Below, piece by piece: positions 16,408 to 25,977 of a stretch of DNA of 64,000 bases. Both the position numbers and the translations under genes were made by a program. The stretch lies in the NCBI GenBank assembly GCA_017429685.1, contig JAFROL010000022.1, positions 34,765 through 98,764 of the forward strand, in the 5' to 3' direction. This stretch comes from Bacteroidales bacterium. Lineage in GTDB: Bacteria > Bacteroidota > Bacteroidia > Bacteroidales > P3. The notes beneath the pieces were generated by a model, which saw only the letters and a program-made list of their open reading frames with translations, did not search any database and was not told the origin of the DNA. Within the stretch, counting starts at the first letter, position 1. Every line of letters starts with the position of its first letter.

Positions 16408-17442
16408 TCAGTCAATCACCTTGCCGGTCTTGTCAATTTTGTGCCAAGTGTCTTTTTTAAACAAGCCGACTTTGCCATATACTTCTGCCTTGCCGTTTGC
16501 GAAAGAACCAGCAAACTCCCACGTGCAGGGGATAATCACTTTGCCGGTCTTGTCGATATAACCCCATTTACCGTTGAAATCTTTAACCGCAGCCAGGCCT
16601 TCCTGGAAGCCCCAAGCGTAATTCCACGTGCAGGGGATGGCTACCTTACCGGTCTTGTCAATATAGCCCCACTTGTCGTTGGAATCTTTAACCCGAGCCA
16701 GGCCTTTGCGGAAAATATCAACGTCATTCCACGTGCAGGGGATGACCACCTTGCCGGTCTTGTCGATATAGCCCCACTTGCCGTTGGAATCTTTAACCCG
16801 AGCCAGCCCTTCGCTGAAGGGTTCAGCCAAATTCCACGTGCAGGGGATGACCACCTTGTAGGTCTTGTCCTTAAAGCCATATTTTCCAGTGAGATAATCC
16901 TTGAATGGACTCAAAAACCCCACCTCTTTATCCAGTCTTGCCAGGCGTTCTTCGAGTTCTTGAAGCGGAGTTTTGGACGGGGTTGGTTGTGGTTTGGGGT
17001 GGGGCGGTGCGGGTTGTGTTTGTGGTGCCTCGAGGTTGAGCCATTTGCGCAGGTCGCGCATCAGGATGTTCCACTGGTCGGGGTTGCGTGAGTCGATATT
17101 GTTGCGGGTGCCGTAGACGAGCTTGAAGATGTTCTTGAGCGGCGCGTCGTCGAGCTTGACGAGCACCACGTGTTTGTTCTCGTCGTGGGCGTAGTTGAGT
17201 TCGCGGACGGTCCAATCGTTGTCGTAGTCGATGCCCAGATGTGCCGACGAATGCATAAAGAGCACCACTTCGGCGCGGTCAATGGCGGTGCATATCTTGG
17301 ATGCGAACTGCGCCGAGGTCTCGATTCCGTCGAGGTCCACCCAGCATTTCACGCCCAGCTCGCGCTCAATCCGGTCGATGAGGGCAAAGACAGGCTCTTT
17401 GTTTACTCGCTTGTAACTGATGAAGATACGTTCGTTGGCCAT
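16408..17442 (-). CDS. TIR-domain protein with C-terminal WG repeats
   Basis: A 344-residue protein starting MANERIF (an upstream ATG at 17472 adds ten unlikely residues). Residues 1 to about 135 are a TIR domain: RIFISYKRV (beta A), KCWVDLDGIE (BB-loop region), VVLFMHSSAHLG, and DWTVREL, where E81 occupies the position of the catalytic glutamate of TIR NADases. A Pro/Thr-rich linker (140-165) and a short coiled coil (LEERLARLDKEVG) lead to five WG repeats of 35 residues (GKWGYIDKTGKVVIPCTWN), a beta-repeat module thought to bind ligands or proteins. No signal peptide. It is flanked by housekeeping genes and no partner is adjacent. A NAD-consuming sensor or defence effector is an inference; a -7 box TAAATTTG is at 17470-17477. 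Confidence 0.88.
   Translation of the reverse strand: MANERIFISYKRVNKEPVFALIDRIERELGVKCWVDLDGIETSAQFASKICTAIDRAEVVLFMHSSAHLGIDYDNDWTVRELNYAHDENKHVVLVKLDDAPLKNIFKLVYGTRNNIDSRNPDQWNILMRDLRKWLNLEAPQTQPAPPHPKPQPTPSKTPLQELEERLARLDKEVGFLSPFKDYLTGKYGFKDKTYKVVIPCTWNLAEPFSEGLARVKDSNGKWGYIDKTGKVVIPCTWNDVDIFRKGLARVKDSNDKWGYIDKTGKVAIPCTWNYAWGFQEGLAAVKDFNGKWGYIDKTGKVIIPCTWEFAGSFANGKAEVYGKVGLFKKDTWHKIDKTGKVID
16519..16870. repeat. 105-bp tandem repeats encoding the WG units
   Basis: The block CCACGTGCAGGGG starts at 16519, 16624, 16729 and 16834, exactly 105 bp apart, and most third codon positions are also shared, so the copies are recent or homogenised. Confidence 0.9.
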
Positions 17443-17636
17443 AGTGGTATGTTGTAGTGTTTCGAATTGCAAATTTACACATTTTTTTTCGATTTCGGCG
17501 GAAAATGACCGACATTTTCCATAGCCAAAACACTATGCCTGCATAGTACCTGGTAGGGGGCTTGGTGAGCCGGCCTTTTGGTTGCGGTTTTTGCAGCCGG
17601 GCGTTATGGTCCGGAACGGCACCGTGGTGCAAAAGA

Positions 17637-17662
17637 AAAGCGCCCGCTGTGGGGCGCTTTTG
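17637..17662 (-). terminator. Terminator after gcvH
   Basis: Stem AAAAGCGCCC / GGGCGCTTTT; on the - strand it is followed by CTTTTG. Confidence 0.8.
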
Positions 17663-17706
17663 TTGTCACTGCCGTGGGCAGTTTTTCCGTTAAGGGATGC
17701 TATGGC

Positions 17707-18084
17707 TTAGGCACCGATTTTGGCCTTGTAGGCAGCGGCGTCGAGCAGAGCGTCGACATCGGCAGCGTTGGCGGGTTTGAACTTGATGATCCAGCCTTCG
17801 CCATAGGGGTCGTTGTTGATGGACGAAGCGTCCTCGAGGGCGCTGTTGAACTCGACAACCTCGCCGGTGCAGGGCATCAGCAGGTCGGCAACGGTCTTGA
17901 CGGCCTCAATCGAGCCGAAAGCCTCGCCAGCCTCAACGGTGTCGCCTTCGCAGTCGACATCAACAAAAACGATGTCGCCAAGTTCGTGCTGTGCATAGTC
18001 GGTGATGCCAACAACAGCGATGTCGCCTTCCATTCTTACCCATTCGTCATCCTGGGTATACTTCAAATTTTCGGGAATGTTCAT
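17707..18084 (-). CDS. gcvH: Glycine cleavage system H protein
   Basis: Lipoyl carrier that shuttles the aminomethyl intermediate between the P, T and L proteins of glycine cleavage. The lipoylated lysine is K63 in [12 protein letters not shown], followed by the family's [10 protein letters not shown] and [13 protein letters not shown]. The 125-residue length is typical. gcvP and gcvT are not in the window; the only L-protein candidate here is lpdA at 29152. It is monocistronic, with its own terminator. Confidence 0.96.
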   Translation of the reverse strand: MNIPENLKYTQDDEWVRMEGDIAVVGITDYAQHELGDIVFVDVDCEGDTVEAGEAFGSIEAVKTVADLLMPCTGEVVEFNSALEDASSINNDPYGEGWIIKFKPANAADVDALLDAAAYKAKIGA

Positions 18085-18223
18085 AATTTTCTGTTTTATT
18101 AAATGATTATTAATTCTGTTTTATTTATTGGTTTGCAATGTGTTGCATCTTCTTTTGCGGAGGATGGCGCATTGTTTTCAAAATTCAAAAATACACTTTT
18201 TAGTCCGTATGGCAAAATTTTTT

Positions 18224-18253
18224 TTGTGATGTGGATTTTTTTTTCTACTTTTG
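18224..18253 (+). promoter_or_regulatory. Promoter of rho
   Basis: TTG (18224-18226), a 19-bp spacer, TACTTTTG (18246-18253), giving a leader of about 137 nt. The interval 18085-18223 shows nothing else. Confidence 0.8.
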
Positions 18254-18396
18254 CGAAACGAAAGAAGAACGCCAACGACGCTTCTTTTCAAATAAATCCA
18301 CTTATTAATAGATAGTTATAGTAAAAATTAGTTTTCACTGACTGGTTGCAAAAAATCAAGAAAATGTTGATTTTGCACAGTTAATAGTAATCATAG

Positions 18397-20487
18397 ATGT
18401 ACAATAAATCTGAACTCTCTGCAAAAGCTCAAATCGAACTGATTGACATTGCAAAAGAACTAGGCGTGCACCGTGCCGACCGTTTGGACGCACAGGAACT
18501 GATATACAAAATCCTTGATGTTCAAGCCAATACCCCTTCCGATAAAAACCAGCAGGGCGACGACCAGCCGCACCAGCGCCAACGCCACGCACGTATTAAA
18601 CCCGTGCCGGTAGCTGAGTCGAATGCCAAAAACTATAAAGCCCACAAGGAAAAGGCTGCCCGCGCTGCCAAGGCTGCCAGCCAGTATGCCGCAGCGGTAC
18701 CTGCAAGTCCGGAACCGACCAGTGTTGCCGATGAGAAGTATGAGCCGGAATTCAATTTGAATATCAGTGACTTGGAAATTCCCGTTGTGCCGATGGTCCC
18801 CGAAGTGGCAAGTCCCAAAGAATATTTCCAGAAGCGCAGCCAAGAGAGCACGGTCGACAACAGTGTACGTGACGACGAGCCCGCTGGCGCCGACCAGACG
18901 GATGCCGCTGGTGTCGAGGCCGTTGTCCAACCGAAGCGCCATCGTGGACGCCCCTCGCGCAAGGAACTCGAGGCCCGAAACCGCGCAGCCGTAGAGGCCG
19001 GCGACACAACCGCTCCGGAAGAAGCGGATGCCGCAACGGCAGCACCGGCAGAAGCTGTGCAGCAGGATGTTGCCGCCGAGCCGTCAAAACGCCGCGGCCG
19101 CAAGTCGAAAAAACAGAAAAATGGCGAGGCGAACTCCGATGGCGAAGCCAAAAGTGGAGAAAACGTTGCCGAAGGCGCCGAACCCGTCGCCGAACAGCCG
19201 TCGCAGCCTGTGCCGAACGGAGAAAAGAATGATAACGGACGCGACCAGCACCGTTCGGAGCAACGCCAACAGAACGGTCAGGGTCAAAACCAAGGCCAGT
19301 CTTTCCAGCACAAGCAGAAAAACAACCAGAACGGCGGCAACCCGCGCCGTCAGGAGTTCCCCTATGAGGTCGACGGTTTTGTTGAGGCTGAGGGAGTGCT
19401 GGAACTGTCGCCCGACGGTTTCGGTTTCCTCCGTTCGTCGGACTACAACTATCTGGCTTCGCCCGACGATATCTTCCTGACACAGCAGCAGATAAAGAAC
19501 TATGGCCTCAAGCCCGGCGACACGGTGCGCTGCACCATCCGTCCGCCGCGCGACGTGGAAAAATATTTCCCCGTAGTCAAGATTCTTAAAATCAACGGTC
19601 TCAACCCCGAAGAGATTCGCGACCGCGTGCCCTTCGAATCGTTGACACCCCTTTTCCCGCAGGAGAAGTTCAACCTGACGGGTCATCCGCAGGAGACTCT
19701 CTCGACGCGAATCATAGACCTTTTCACCCCTATCGGAAAGGGTCAGCGCGGCCTTATCGTGGCCCAGCCAAAGACAGGTAAGACCACGCTGCTCAAGGAG
19801 ATAGCCAATGCCATAGCTTATAACCATCCGGATGTGTACCTGATGGTGCTGCTCATTGACGAGCGTCCCGAAGAGGTGACCGATATGCAGCGCAGCGTCA
19901 ATGCAGAAGTCATCGCCTCGACCTTCGACGAGCCTGCTGAACGCCACGTGCGCATCGCCAACATCGTTCTCGAAAAGGCCAAGCGAATGACCGAATGCGG
20001 TCACGATGTGGTCATTGTGCTCGACTCCATTACGCGTCTGGCGCGAGCCTACAATACCGTGCAGCCCGCTTCGGGCAAGGTGCTGTCGGGCGGTGTCGAG
20101 GCCAATGCCCTGCAGAAGCCCAAGCGCTTCTTCGGTGCAGCCCGCAAGATTGAGAATGGCGGCTCGCTGACTATCATAGCCACGGCACTGACCGAGACGG
20201 GTTCGAAGATGGACGACGTCATCTTTGAAGAGTTCAAGGGTACCGGCAATATGGAGCTGCAGCTCGACCGCCGTCTGGCCAACAAGCGCATATGGCCAGC
20301 CATCGACATCGTCAGCTCGTCGACACGTCGCGACGACCTGTTGGTAAAGCAGGATGTGCTGTCACGTATGCTCGTGCTTCGCAACCAGCTGACCGACCTC
20401 AACCCCGTCGAGGCGATGGAGATGCTGAAACGCTTTATGTCCAACACCAAAAACAACGAAGAGTTCATCTTCTCGATGGACAAGTAG
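18397..20487 (+). CDS. rho: Transcription termination factor Rho with large disordered insert
   Basis: RNA-dependent hexameric ATPase that ends transcription. The 696-residue protein is far longer than the 419 of E. coli. Residues 1-50 are the Rho N-terminal helix bundle. About 55-320 is a low-complexity region rich in Ala, Glu, Lys, Asn, Gln and Arg ([29 protein letters not shown], then an NQ-rich stretch). The RNA-binding cold-shock-like domain starts about 322 ([15 protein letters not shown]). The ATPase core has Walker [12 protein letters not shown] (about 455-465), [13 protein letters not shown] and [13 protein letters not shown], and the Q/R-loop region is intact. Bacteroides Rho carries a comparable insert reported to drive phase separation. 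Confidence 0.97.
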   Translation: MYNKSELSAKAQIELIDIAKELGVHRADRLDAQELIYKILDVQANTPSDKNQQGDDQPHQRQRHARIKPVPVAESNAKNYKAHKEKAARAAKAASQYAAAVPASPEPTSVADEKYEPEFNLNISDLEIPVVPMVPEVASPKEYFQKRSQESTVDNSVRDDEPAGADQTDAAGVEAVVQPKRHRGRPSRKELEARNRAAVEAGDTTAPEEADAATAAPAEAVQQDVAAEPSKRRGRKSKKQKNGEANSDGEAKSGENVAEGAEPVAEQPSQPVPNGEKNDNGRDQHRSEQRQQNGQGQNQGQSFQHKQKNNQNGGNPRRQEFPYEVDGFVEAEGVLELSPDGFGFLRSSDYNYLASPDDIFLTQQQIKNYGLKPGDTVRCTIRPPRDVEKYFPVVKILKINGLNPEEIRDRVPFESLTPLFPQEKFNLTGHPQETLSTRIIDLFTPIGKGQRGLIVAQPKTGKTTLLKEIANAIAYNHPDVYLMVLLIDERPEEVTDMQRSVNAEVIASTFDEPAERHVRIANIVLEKAKRMTECGHDVVIVLDSITRLARAYNTVQPASGKVLSGGVEANALQKPKRFFGAARKIENGGSLTIIATALTETGSKMDDVIFEEFKGTGNMELQLDRRLANKRIWPAIDIVSSSTRRDDLLVKQDVLSRMLVLRNQLTDLNPVEAMEMLKRFMSNTKNNEEFIFSMDK

Positions 20488-20506
20488 GAGAGTTGTATAA
20501 TTGTTG

Positions 20507-20573
20507 TGTTATCGTGTTATCGTGTTATCGCGTTATTTCGTTATAACGTTATAACGCGATAACGATATAACGA
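20507..20573. repeat. GTTATCG palindromic array after rho
   Basis: GTTATCGT units lead into CGTTATAACG and mirrored ACGCGATAACG units; the symmetry could make a terminator-like hairpin between rho and the threonine aldolase gene. Confidence 0.8.
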
Positions 20574-20594
20574 AATTATAAAGTATTAAAATAA

Positions 20595-21620
20595 ATGAAA
20601 AGAGGATTCGGTAGCGACAACCATTCGGGGTTCAGTCCCGAGGTAATTGATGCCCTTGTGCGGGCTAACGACCGCCACGCGTTGGCATACGGCGACGACG
20701 AGGTCACGGAACGACTGAGAGTGCTGATCAAGGACACTTTCGGCCCGCAGGCCAGTATCTACCTTGTTTTCAACGGTACGGGCGCCAATGTGTTGAGCAT
20801 CGATGCTATGTGCCGCTCATATGAAGCTGTGGTATGTGCCGAAACGGCCCACATCAACGTCGACGAATGCGGTGCGCCGCAGCGTGTAGTCGGCTGTCGC
20901 CTGCTGACTGTGGACACCCCCGACGGCAAGCTGACGCCCGCGCTGGTCAAGACGCGTCTGCACGGCTTTGGCTTTGAGCATCATTCGCAACCTAAGGCCA
21001 TAAGCATCAGCCAGCCCACGGAACTGGGAACGCTCTATACGCTCGACGAAATCCGTGCCCTTGCCGACCTGGCGCACAGCTACAATATGTATCTGCATAT
21101 CGACGGAGCGCGTCTGGCCAACGCGGCTGTAGCATTGGGCTGTTCGTTCAAGGAGATGACCACCGACCAGGGCGTTGACGTGCTGAGCTTTGGCGGCACC
21201 AAGAACGGGCTGATTATGGGCGAGAGCTGCGTGATACTGAATCCGGCTCTGGACAACTATATGCTATATCGTCGCAAGCAGATGACCCAGCTGGGAAGCA
21301 AGATGCGCTTTATGGCCGCCCAGATGGAATGCTATATCGAAAGTGGTATGTGGCGCCGCAATGCCGAGCACAGCAACCGTATGGCGCAACTGCTGTACAA
21401 CGAATTGCGCGATGTGCCGACGGTCCGAGTGATGTACCCTGTCCAGGTCAACAGCGTCTTCGTGCAGCTGCCCCGCGAGGTGTGGACATCGTTGCAGGAG
21501 GATTATTTCTTCTACGACTGGGACGAGGATGCTAATGTGGTGCGCTGGATGTGCTCGTTCGACACGACGGAGGACGACATACGCAACTTTGTGCAGGCGT
21601 TGAAAAACAGGCTGAAATGA
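20595..21620 (+). CDS. ltaE: Low-specificity L-threonine aldolase
   Basis: Fold type I PLP enzyme that splits threonine or allo-threonine to glycine and acetaldehyde. The PLP lysine is K203 in LSFGGTKNGLIMGE. FGSDNHSGF at 5-13 and LHIDGARLANA at 167-177 are family motifs; the latter's Asp contacts the PLP nitrogen. 341 residues, full length. It follows rho on the same strand after a repeat hairpin. Confidence 0.93.
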   Translation: MKRGFGSDNHSGFSPEVIDALVRANDRHALAYGDDEVTERLRVLIKDTFGPQASIYLVFNGTGANVLSIDAMCRSYEAVVCAETAHINVDECGAPQRVVGCRLLTVDTPDGKLTPALVKTRLHGFGFEHHSQPKAISISQPTELGTLYTLDEIRALADLAHSYNMYLHIDGARLANAAVALGCSFKEMTTDQGVDVLSFGGTKNGLIMGESCVILNPALDNYMLYRRKQMTQLGSKMRFMAAQMECYIESGMWRRNAEHSNRMAQLLYNELRDVPTVRVMYPVQVNSVFVQLPREVWTSLQEDYFFYDWDEDANVVRWMCSFDTTEDDIRNFVQALKNRLK

Positions 21621-21662
21621 CCGATTCGTCGGCTGGCGGTGTAAAACCAAACAGAGCCAAAA

Positions 21663-22121
21663 ATGGAGATGAAAATTCAGAAATGCGATATTGGACACCT
21701 GCGGGAATACGGCAGGATATACGCCGCCGCGTTTTCGGGTGAGCCGTGGAATGACCCTTGGAGCGAAGAGGACGCAACTGTCCACGTGAAGGAAATCATT
21801 GAATCGCCGCAGTCGTACGGCATCGAATGCGTGGCTGACGGCAAGGTGGTGGGATTCCTACTGGGGACATCTATGCTGTTCCACTACGGACGCACATTCG
21901 AGATCAACGACCTTGCTGTAGACCCTCAATGTCAAGGTTCTGGCATTGCCAAGCGCCTTATGGACAGGGCAATGAAGGATCTGAAAGAGATGGGCATTGT
22001 CGGAGTGCATCTGATTACTGCTGCAGACGGCTGGCTGAAGGATTTCTACGCGAAATACGGATTCCGCCGCGAGGAAAGGGTGATGCTGATGGGGATGGAG
22101 ATGGACGGCAGTGTTTTATGA
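21663..22121 (+). CDS. GNAT-family N-acetyltransferase
   Basis: A 152-residue protein with an intact acetyl-CoA site: FEINDLAVDPQCQGSGIAKRLM (beta 4 and the Q-x-x-G-x-A loop) followed by the helix and FYAKYGFRREE at the C-terminal end. The substrate cannot be told from sequence. The start is MEMKIQKC at 21663, 42 bp after ltaE, so the two may be co-transcribed. Its stop codon overlaps that of the convergent kinase gene. Confidence 0.9.
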   Translation: MEMKIQKCDIGHLREYGRIYAAAFSGEPWNDPWSEEDATVHVKEIIESPQSYGIECVADGKVVGFLLGTSMLFHYGRTFEINDLAVDPQCQGSGIAKRLMDRAMKDLKEMGIVGVHLITAADGWLKDFYAKYGFRREERVMLMGMEMDGSVL

Positions 22122-23666
22122 TTGTGTGAGGGTTATGCGGAACACGCTGCCCTGGCCGGGGACGGAATATTTGAGGGCTATGCGGCCGTTGTGATATTCC
22201 TGTATGATGCGGCGTGCCAGCGAGAGACCCAGTCCCCATCCGCGCTGCTTGGTGGAGTAGCCCGACTCGAAGATGTATTTCTGCTGCGAGGCGGGGATGC
22301 CCTTGCCGGTGTCGCAGAGGTCGATGTAGATATGGTTGCTTTCGAGGGTCAGGATTGTGGAGAAAGTGCCTTTGCCTTCCATAGCGTCGATGGCGTTCTT
22401 GCAGATGTTTTCGATTACCCATTCGAAGAGATATCGGTTGAGGGGAGCCATAACAGGCCGGTCGGGCAGGGTGGTGACAAAGTTGACCTTGCGGGGGCTG
22501 CGTTTTTCCATATAGCTGATAGTGTGGCGAATGACTTCGCAAACATCTTCGGGTTTCAGCTCGGGGACGCTACCGATTTTTGAAAATCGGCGCGCTATGG
22601 TGTCGAGGCGGTCGATATCCTTTCGGATTTCGCCAAGGTAGGGTTCTTCAAGGGTTTTGCCTTCCAGATAGTCAGCCCATCCCGACAGTGAGGAGATAGG
22701 GGTGCCGAGTTGGTGTGCCGTTTCCTTGGCCATACCCACCCATACGCGGTTTTCCTCTTCGCTGCGGGCAGTGCGGAACAGGTTGTATGAAACGAGCAGC
22801 AGTACCAGCGCCAGGAAGAGATAGATAAGCGGAATGATGCGCAGCAGTTTGAGCATAGGTGTGGGCTCATAGTAGACGAATGCCGTCTGGTTGTTGGCCA
22901 GCTGGAGGGTGATGGGCTGGTTTTCGTTGGCCATCAGTCTCAGTTTGTTGCTCAGTTTTTGCGGCGTGTCAAAGTCGTGTGGGTTGATGTTGCCCGATCC
23001 GAGGATGTTCTGCTTGCTGCTGTCGACGACGATGACGGGGACGAAGACGCTGTTGTTAGTCACTTCAGACAGGAACGAGCGGTTCAGGTTGTCGAGAGTG
23101 GCACGCATATCGCTGTATATCTGCGATTCGCGGTAGATGAGCGTGAGTGGTATGCCCCACACTGAGTAGTGGAACGGAGGGTTGTCGCTGAAGTTCTGAA
23201 GCATTTCGTCGGTCACCTTGGTGCCTATCAGCTGTCCGTCTTCCTGGATGGTGGGTTTGATGTTGCCACAACTGGTTATGACCGAGTCGCGGTTGATGAT
23301 CATAAAGGGTGTGCGACTGCTGTCGACGATGTAGGAGACGTAGGAGAGGTAGAATTCGGCGTCGGAGCCCAAGTCCTTGTTGTTGAACGACTGAAGCACG
23401 TCGATGTAGAGTTTCACCTTGCGGCGTTCGTCGATGGCCACTTCGTTGAAGAAGGTCTCGGTCGAGGTCATCAGCTCGGCTTTCTGGCTGATGGCGCTGG
23501 CCCAGATGCGCACTTTCTCTTCTTCCGATTTGCGTATCTGCTGCACGAAGGTGTTGATGATCCACAGGGCGGCCAGACCCAAAATGATGGTTATGGACAG
23601 GATGGCCCATTTGCCTTTGCGGGGCTTTTTGAATTTGGGATTATGGGCTTTTGGTTTCGGACTCAT
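22116..23666 (-). CDS. Membrane-bound sensor histidine kinase
   Basis: 516 residues starting MSPKPKAHNPK; a longer ORF to 23861 reads out of frame through the upstream permease and is not credible. Transmembrane helices lie at about 21-40 and 275-297, flanking a 230-residue periplasmic sensor domain of no family I recognise. The phospho-acceptor is H318 in MAKETAHQLGTPISSLSGW. The HATPase_c domain carries the N box (ENICKNAIDAME), DTGKGIP and GWGLGLSLARRI. No response regulator is in the window, so it is an orphan here. It overlaps the stop of the FtsX-type permease gene by 4 bp, implying translational coupling and possibly a link to envelope stress. Confidence 0.92.
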   Translation of the reverse strand: MSPKPKAHNPKFKKPRKGKWAILSITIILGLAALWIINTFVQQIRKSEEEKVRIWASAISQKAELMTSTETFFNEVAIDERRKVKLYIDVLQSFNNKDLGSDAEFYLSYVSYIVDSSRTPFMIINRDSVITSCGNIKPTIQEDGQLIGTKVTDEMLQNFSDNPPFHYSVWGIPLTLIYRESQIYSDMRATLDNLNRSFLSEVTNNSVFVPVIVVDSSKQNILGSGNINPHDFDTPQKLSNKLRLMANENQPITLQLANNQTAFVYYEPTPMLKLLRIIPLIYLFLALVLLLVSYNLFRTARSEEENRVWVGMAKETAHQLGTPISSLSGWADYLEGKTLEEPYLGEIRKDIDRLDTIARRFSKIGSVPELKPEDVCEVIRHTISYMEKRSPRKVNFVTTLPDRPVMAPLNRYLFEWVIENICKNAIDAMEGKGTFSTILTLESNHIYIDLCDTGKGIPASQQKYIFESGYSTKQRGWGLGLSLARRIIQEYHNGRIALKYSVPGQGSVFRITLTQS

Positions 23667-24883
23667 TCTTGACGTGTTGTTTTGGCGGGGTCGATGTGCG
23701 AAATGTAGGTGGCTGGGACGAGGAGTGCCGCGGTGGCGATGGCGAAGGTGCCGATGCTTACGAGGATGAAAATCATCGGGTTGGCATCGATGGGGACGAA
23801 CGACATCGAATAGCTCTCGCTGTCGAGCCTGACCAAACGGAAATGCACCTGCACAAAGCATAGCAGTGCCGCCAGCAGGTTGCCGACAATCAGGCCTTTA
23901 CCCACAATGGTGGTAGCTTTGAGGATGAAGATGCGGCGTATGGAGCGGTTGGTGCTGCCAAGGGTTTTGAGAAGTCCGATCATCGAGGTCTTCTCGAAAA
24001 TCATTATCAGCAAGGCCGATACCACCGAGGCGGAGCAGACGATGGCCATAATGATGAGAATCAGTGCGATGTTGGAATTGAGCAATTGCAGCCAGGCGAA
24101 CATCGACGGCTGTTCTTCGACGACCGACGTCACCGCCAGGTCGGGACGCGTGGCGCCTTTGACTGCGTCGAGGGCCTCGTCGAGGCGTTTGAAATCGGTG
24201 ATAAGCACTTCGTATGTCGACGCGGCGTTGCCGTCCCATCCGTTGAGGTTGCGCAGCTGGCCGATGTCGCCAATGATGTAGTGGTCGTCGAACTCGCTGA
24301 GGTCGGTGTTATAGATGCCCACGATGCTGAAGGCGCGGGCCCTGTAGGTGTTGCCAGCCCAGAAATAGGTGCGCGCCTTGTCGCCGGTGTCGAGGTGCAT
24401 CTTCTGTGCCAGCCGCTGCGAGACGATTATCTCATTGCTGGCAGAGCTGTCGGAGGTGTGGGCAAAACGTCCGCGCACCAGGTTGCCGGCAAAGAAGGCA
24501 GTGTCAAACGAGGTGTCAACACCTTTGAAGACAATACCTTGTATCTGGTCGTCGGTTTTCAGCATACCGCCTTTGCTGGCCGTGGGCTGCACGTGCGACA
24601 CCTGTGGCAGTGTGGCGATCTGGCGCAGCTCGTCGTCGCTGATTGCGACAACGGCATCGTCGTAGTCGTTGACCCACGCATAGCTGCGAACATTGATATG
24701 TGCACCGAAGCCGATGACCTTTTCGGTGATTTCGCGTTGGAAACCACGCAGGATACAGATAGCCATAATCATCACCACTACACCGAGGGCTATGGTGTAG
24801 GTGGCAATGTTGACCAACGGACGCGAGAAGTTGCTCTTGTCGCGTTGCAGGAACCGTCGTGCTATCAGACGTTCGTACTTCAA
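23663..24883 (-). CDS. FtsX-like ABC transporter permease (LolC/LolE type)
   Basis: 406 residues with the topology one N-terminal helix (about 25-47), a large periplasmic domain (about 48-260) and three C-terminal helices, as in LolC/E and MacB permeases. FLQRDKSNFSRPLVNIA at the N-terminus and MIFEKTSMIGLLKTLGST in the first C-terminal loop are typical of the lipoprotein-releasing group; the latter is the coupling helix region. The ATPase partner is not adjacent. It follows tpiA after a palindromic repeat and is coupled to the histidine kinase gene. Confidence 0.88.
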   Translation of the reverse strand: MKYERLIARRFLQRDKSNFSRPLVNIATYTIALGVVVMIMAICILRGFQREITEKVIGFGAHINVRSYAWVNDYDDAVVAISDDELRQIATLPQVSHVQPTASKGGMLKTDDQIQGIVFKGVDTSFDTAFFAGNLVRGRFAHTSDSSASNEIIVSQRLAQKMHLDTGDKARTYFWAGNTYRARAFSIVGIYNTDLSEFDDHYIIGDIGQLRNLNGWDGNAASTYEVLITDFKRLDEALDAVKGATRPDLAVTSVVEEQPSMFAWLQLLNSNIALILIIMAIVCSASVVSALLIMIFEKTSMIGLLKTLGSTNRSIRRIFILKATTIVGKGLIVGNLLAALLCFVQVHFRLVRLDSESYSMSFVPIDANPMIFILVSIGTFAIATAALLVPATYISHIDPAKTTRQE

Positions 24884-24899
24884 GGTGATGGGAGTAGCG

Positions 24900-24996
24900 A
24901 TTGCGTTAGTGTGTTATTGCGTTAATGCGTTAGTGGCTGTCGTAGTAGTACTTACACAATAACGCACTAACGCAATAACGCAATAATAACGCATTA
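24900..24996. repeat. Inverted TTGCGTTA / TAACGCAA arrays between tpiA and the permease gene
   Basis: Units TTGCGTTAGTG and GCGTTAATG on one side mirror ACTAACGCAATAACGC on the other, with a loop near 24940. It abuts the tpiA stop and may end or attenuate that transcript. Confidence 0.8.
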
Positions 24997-25758
24997 TCAG
25001 AATGCCAGAGCGATGTTGATGAAGTCGTCGGCTTGGAGCGAAGCACCGCCTATCAGGCCACCGTCGACATCGGGGTTGGCAAACAGCTCCTTGGCGTTCG
25101 AAGGCTTGCAGCTGCCGCCATAGAGGATACTGGTCTCGTCGGCCACGGCTTTGCCGTATTTTTCGGCTATGAGGCCACGGATGTAGGCGTGGATTTCCTG
25201 TGCCTGCTGCGGTGTGGCGGTCTTGCCGGTGCCGATGGCCCAGACAGGTTCGTAGGCGATGATGACATTGGCGAACTGCTCGGCGCTGAGGTGGAAGAGT
25301 CCGTCGGTGATCTGGCGTTTGACGACGTCGAACTGCTTGCCGGCTTCACGCTCTTCGAGCACCTCGCCGCAGCACACGATGGGCTTGATGTCGTGCTGCA
25401 GCAGCTGGTCGACCTTGCGGGCTACCGTGGCGTCGGTCTCGCCATAGTAGGCGCGGCGCTCGCTGTGGCCTACGATGCAGTAGGGGATGTCCATCGACTC
25501 GAGCATTTCGGCGCTGACCTCGCCGGTGTAGGCGCCTTTCTCGTTGTCGTTGACGTTCTGTGCGCCGACCTCAAAATAGGAGTCGTTGCTGTAGTCGCTG
25601 CACATTTCGAGGTAGGGGAAAGGCGGGCAGATGATCATCAGTGTGTTGTCGCCCAGTTTGGTCTCTTCCAGTTTGGTCATTATACTATCGACAAGTTCGT
25701 CAGCCTCGTCGAATTTCTTGTTCATTTTCCAGTTTCCTGCTACAATGTTTTTTCTCAT
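24997..25758 (-). CDS. tpiA: Triosephosphate isomerase
   Basis: Interconverts dihydroxyacetone phosphate and glyceraldehyde 3-phosphate. NWKMNK at 8-13 holds the catalytic lysine, GHSERR (about 98-103) the catalytic histidine, and [16 protein letters not shown] the catalytic glutamate and flexible loop. The phosphate site YGGS and GLIGGASL are also present. 253 residues, full length. The repeat array at 25798-25977 separates it from the thioredoxin-like gene upstream. Confidence 0.97.
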   Translation of the reverse strand: MRKNIVAGNWKMNKKFDEADELVDSIMTKLEETKLGDNTLMIICPPFPYLEMCSDYSNDSYFEVGAQNVNDNEKGAYTGEVSAEMLESMDIPYCIVGHSERRAYYGETDATVARKVDQLLQHDIKPIVCCGEVLEEREAGKQFDVVKRQITDGLFHLSAEQFANVIIAYEPVWAIGTGKTATPQQAQEIHAYIRGLIAEKYGKAVADETSILYGGSCKPSNAKELFANPDVDGGLIGGASLQADDFINIALAF

Positions 25759-25797
25759 AGCTGTGTTGTTTTTAATGTTAATAATATTATTTTATTT

Positions 25798-25977
25798 GTT
25801 AATTCGTTAATAAGGGAAGTTAAGGGAAGTTAAGGGAAGTTAAGGGGAGTTAAGGGACAATACATAATGAATTGTGATTAGTGAATTGTGAATAGACCGC
25901 GACAGCCTCGCTTTCCGCTTTCCGCTTTCCGTTTTCCGCTCTCCGTTCTCCGCTCTCCGTTCTCCGTTCTCAGTGCT
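25798..25977. repeat. Composite repeat, left member of an inverted pair
   Basis: Modules in order: GTTAATTCGTTAATAAGGG, GGGAAGTTAA units, GTTAAGGGACAATACATAATG, GAATTGTGATTAGTGAATTG, AATAGACCGCGACAGCCTCG, then TTTCCGC/TTCTCCG heptamers. The reverse complement of the same series is at 30544-30736. The last 8 bp overlap the 3' end of the thioredoxin-like gene. Confidence 0.92.

Noticed and set aside
23667-23861. Upstream extension of the histidine kinase ORF
   Set aside because: The extra 65 residues (Arg/His-rich) are read out of frame through the permease gene; the ATG at 23666 gives a normal cytosolic start.
25910-25977. Possible CRISPR array (short tandem repeats)
   Set aside because: The repeats are contiguous 7-bp units without spacers, and no cas genes are present; the same applies to the arrays at 1318-1392 and 30544-30603.
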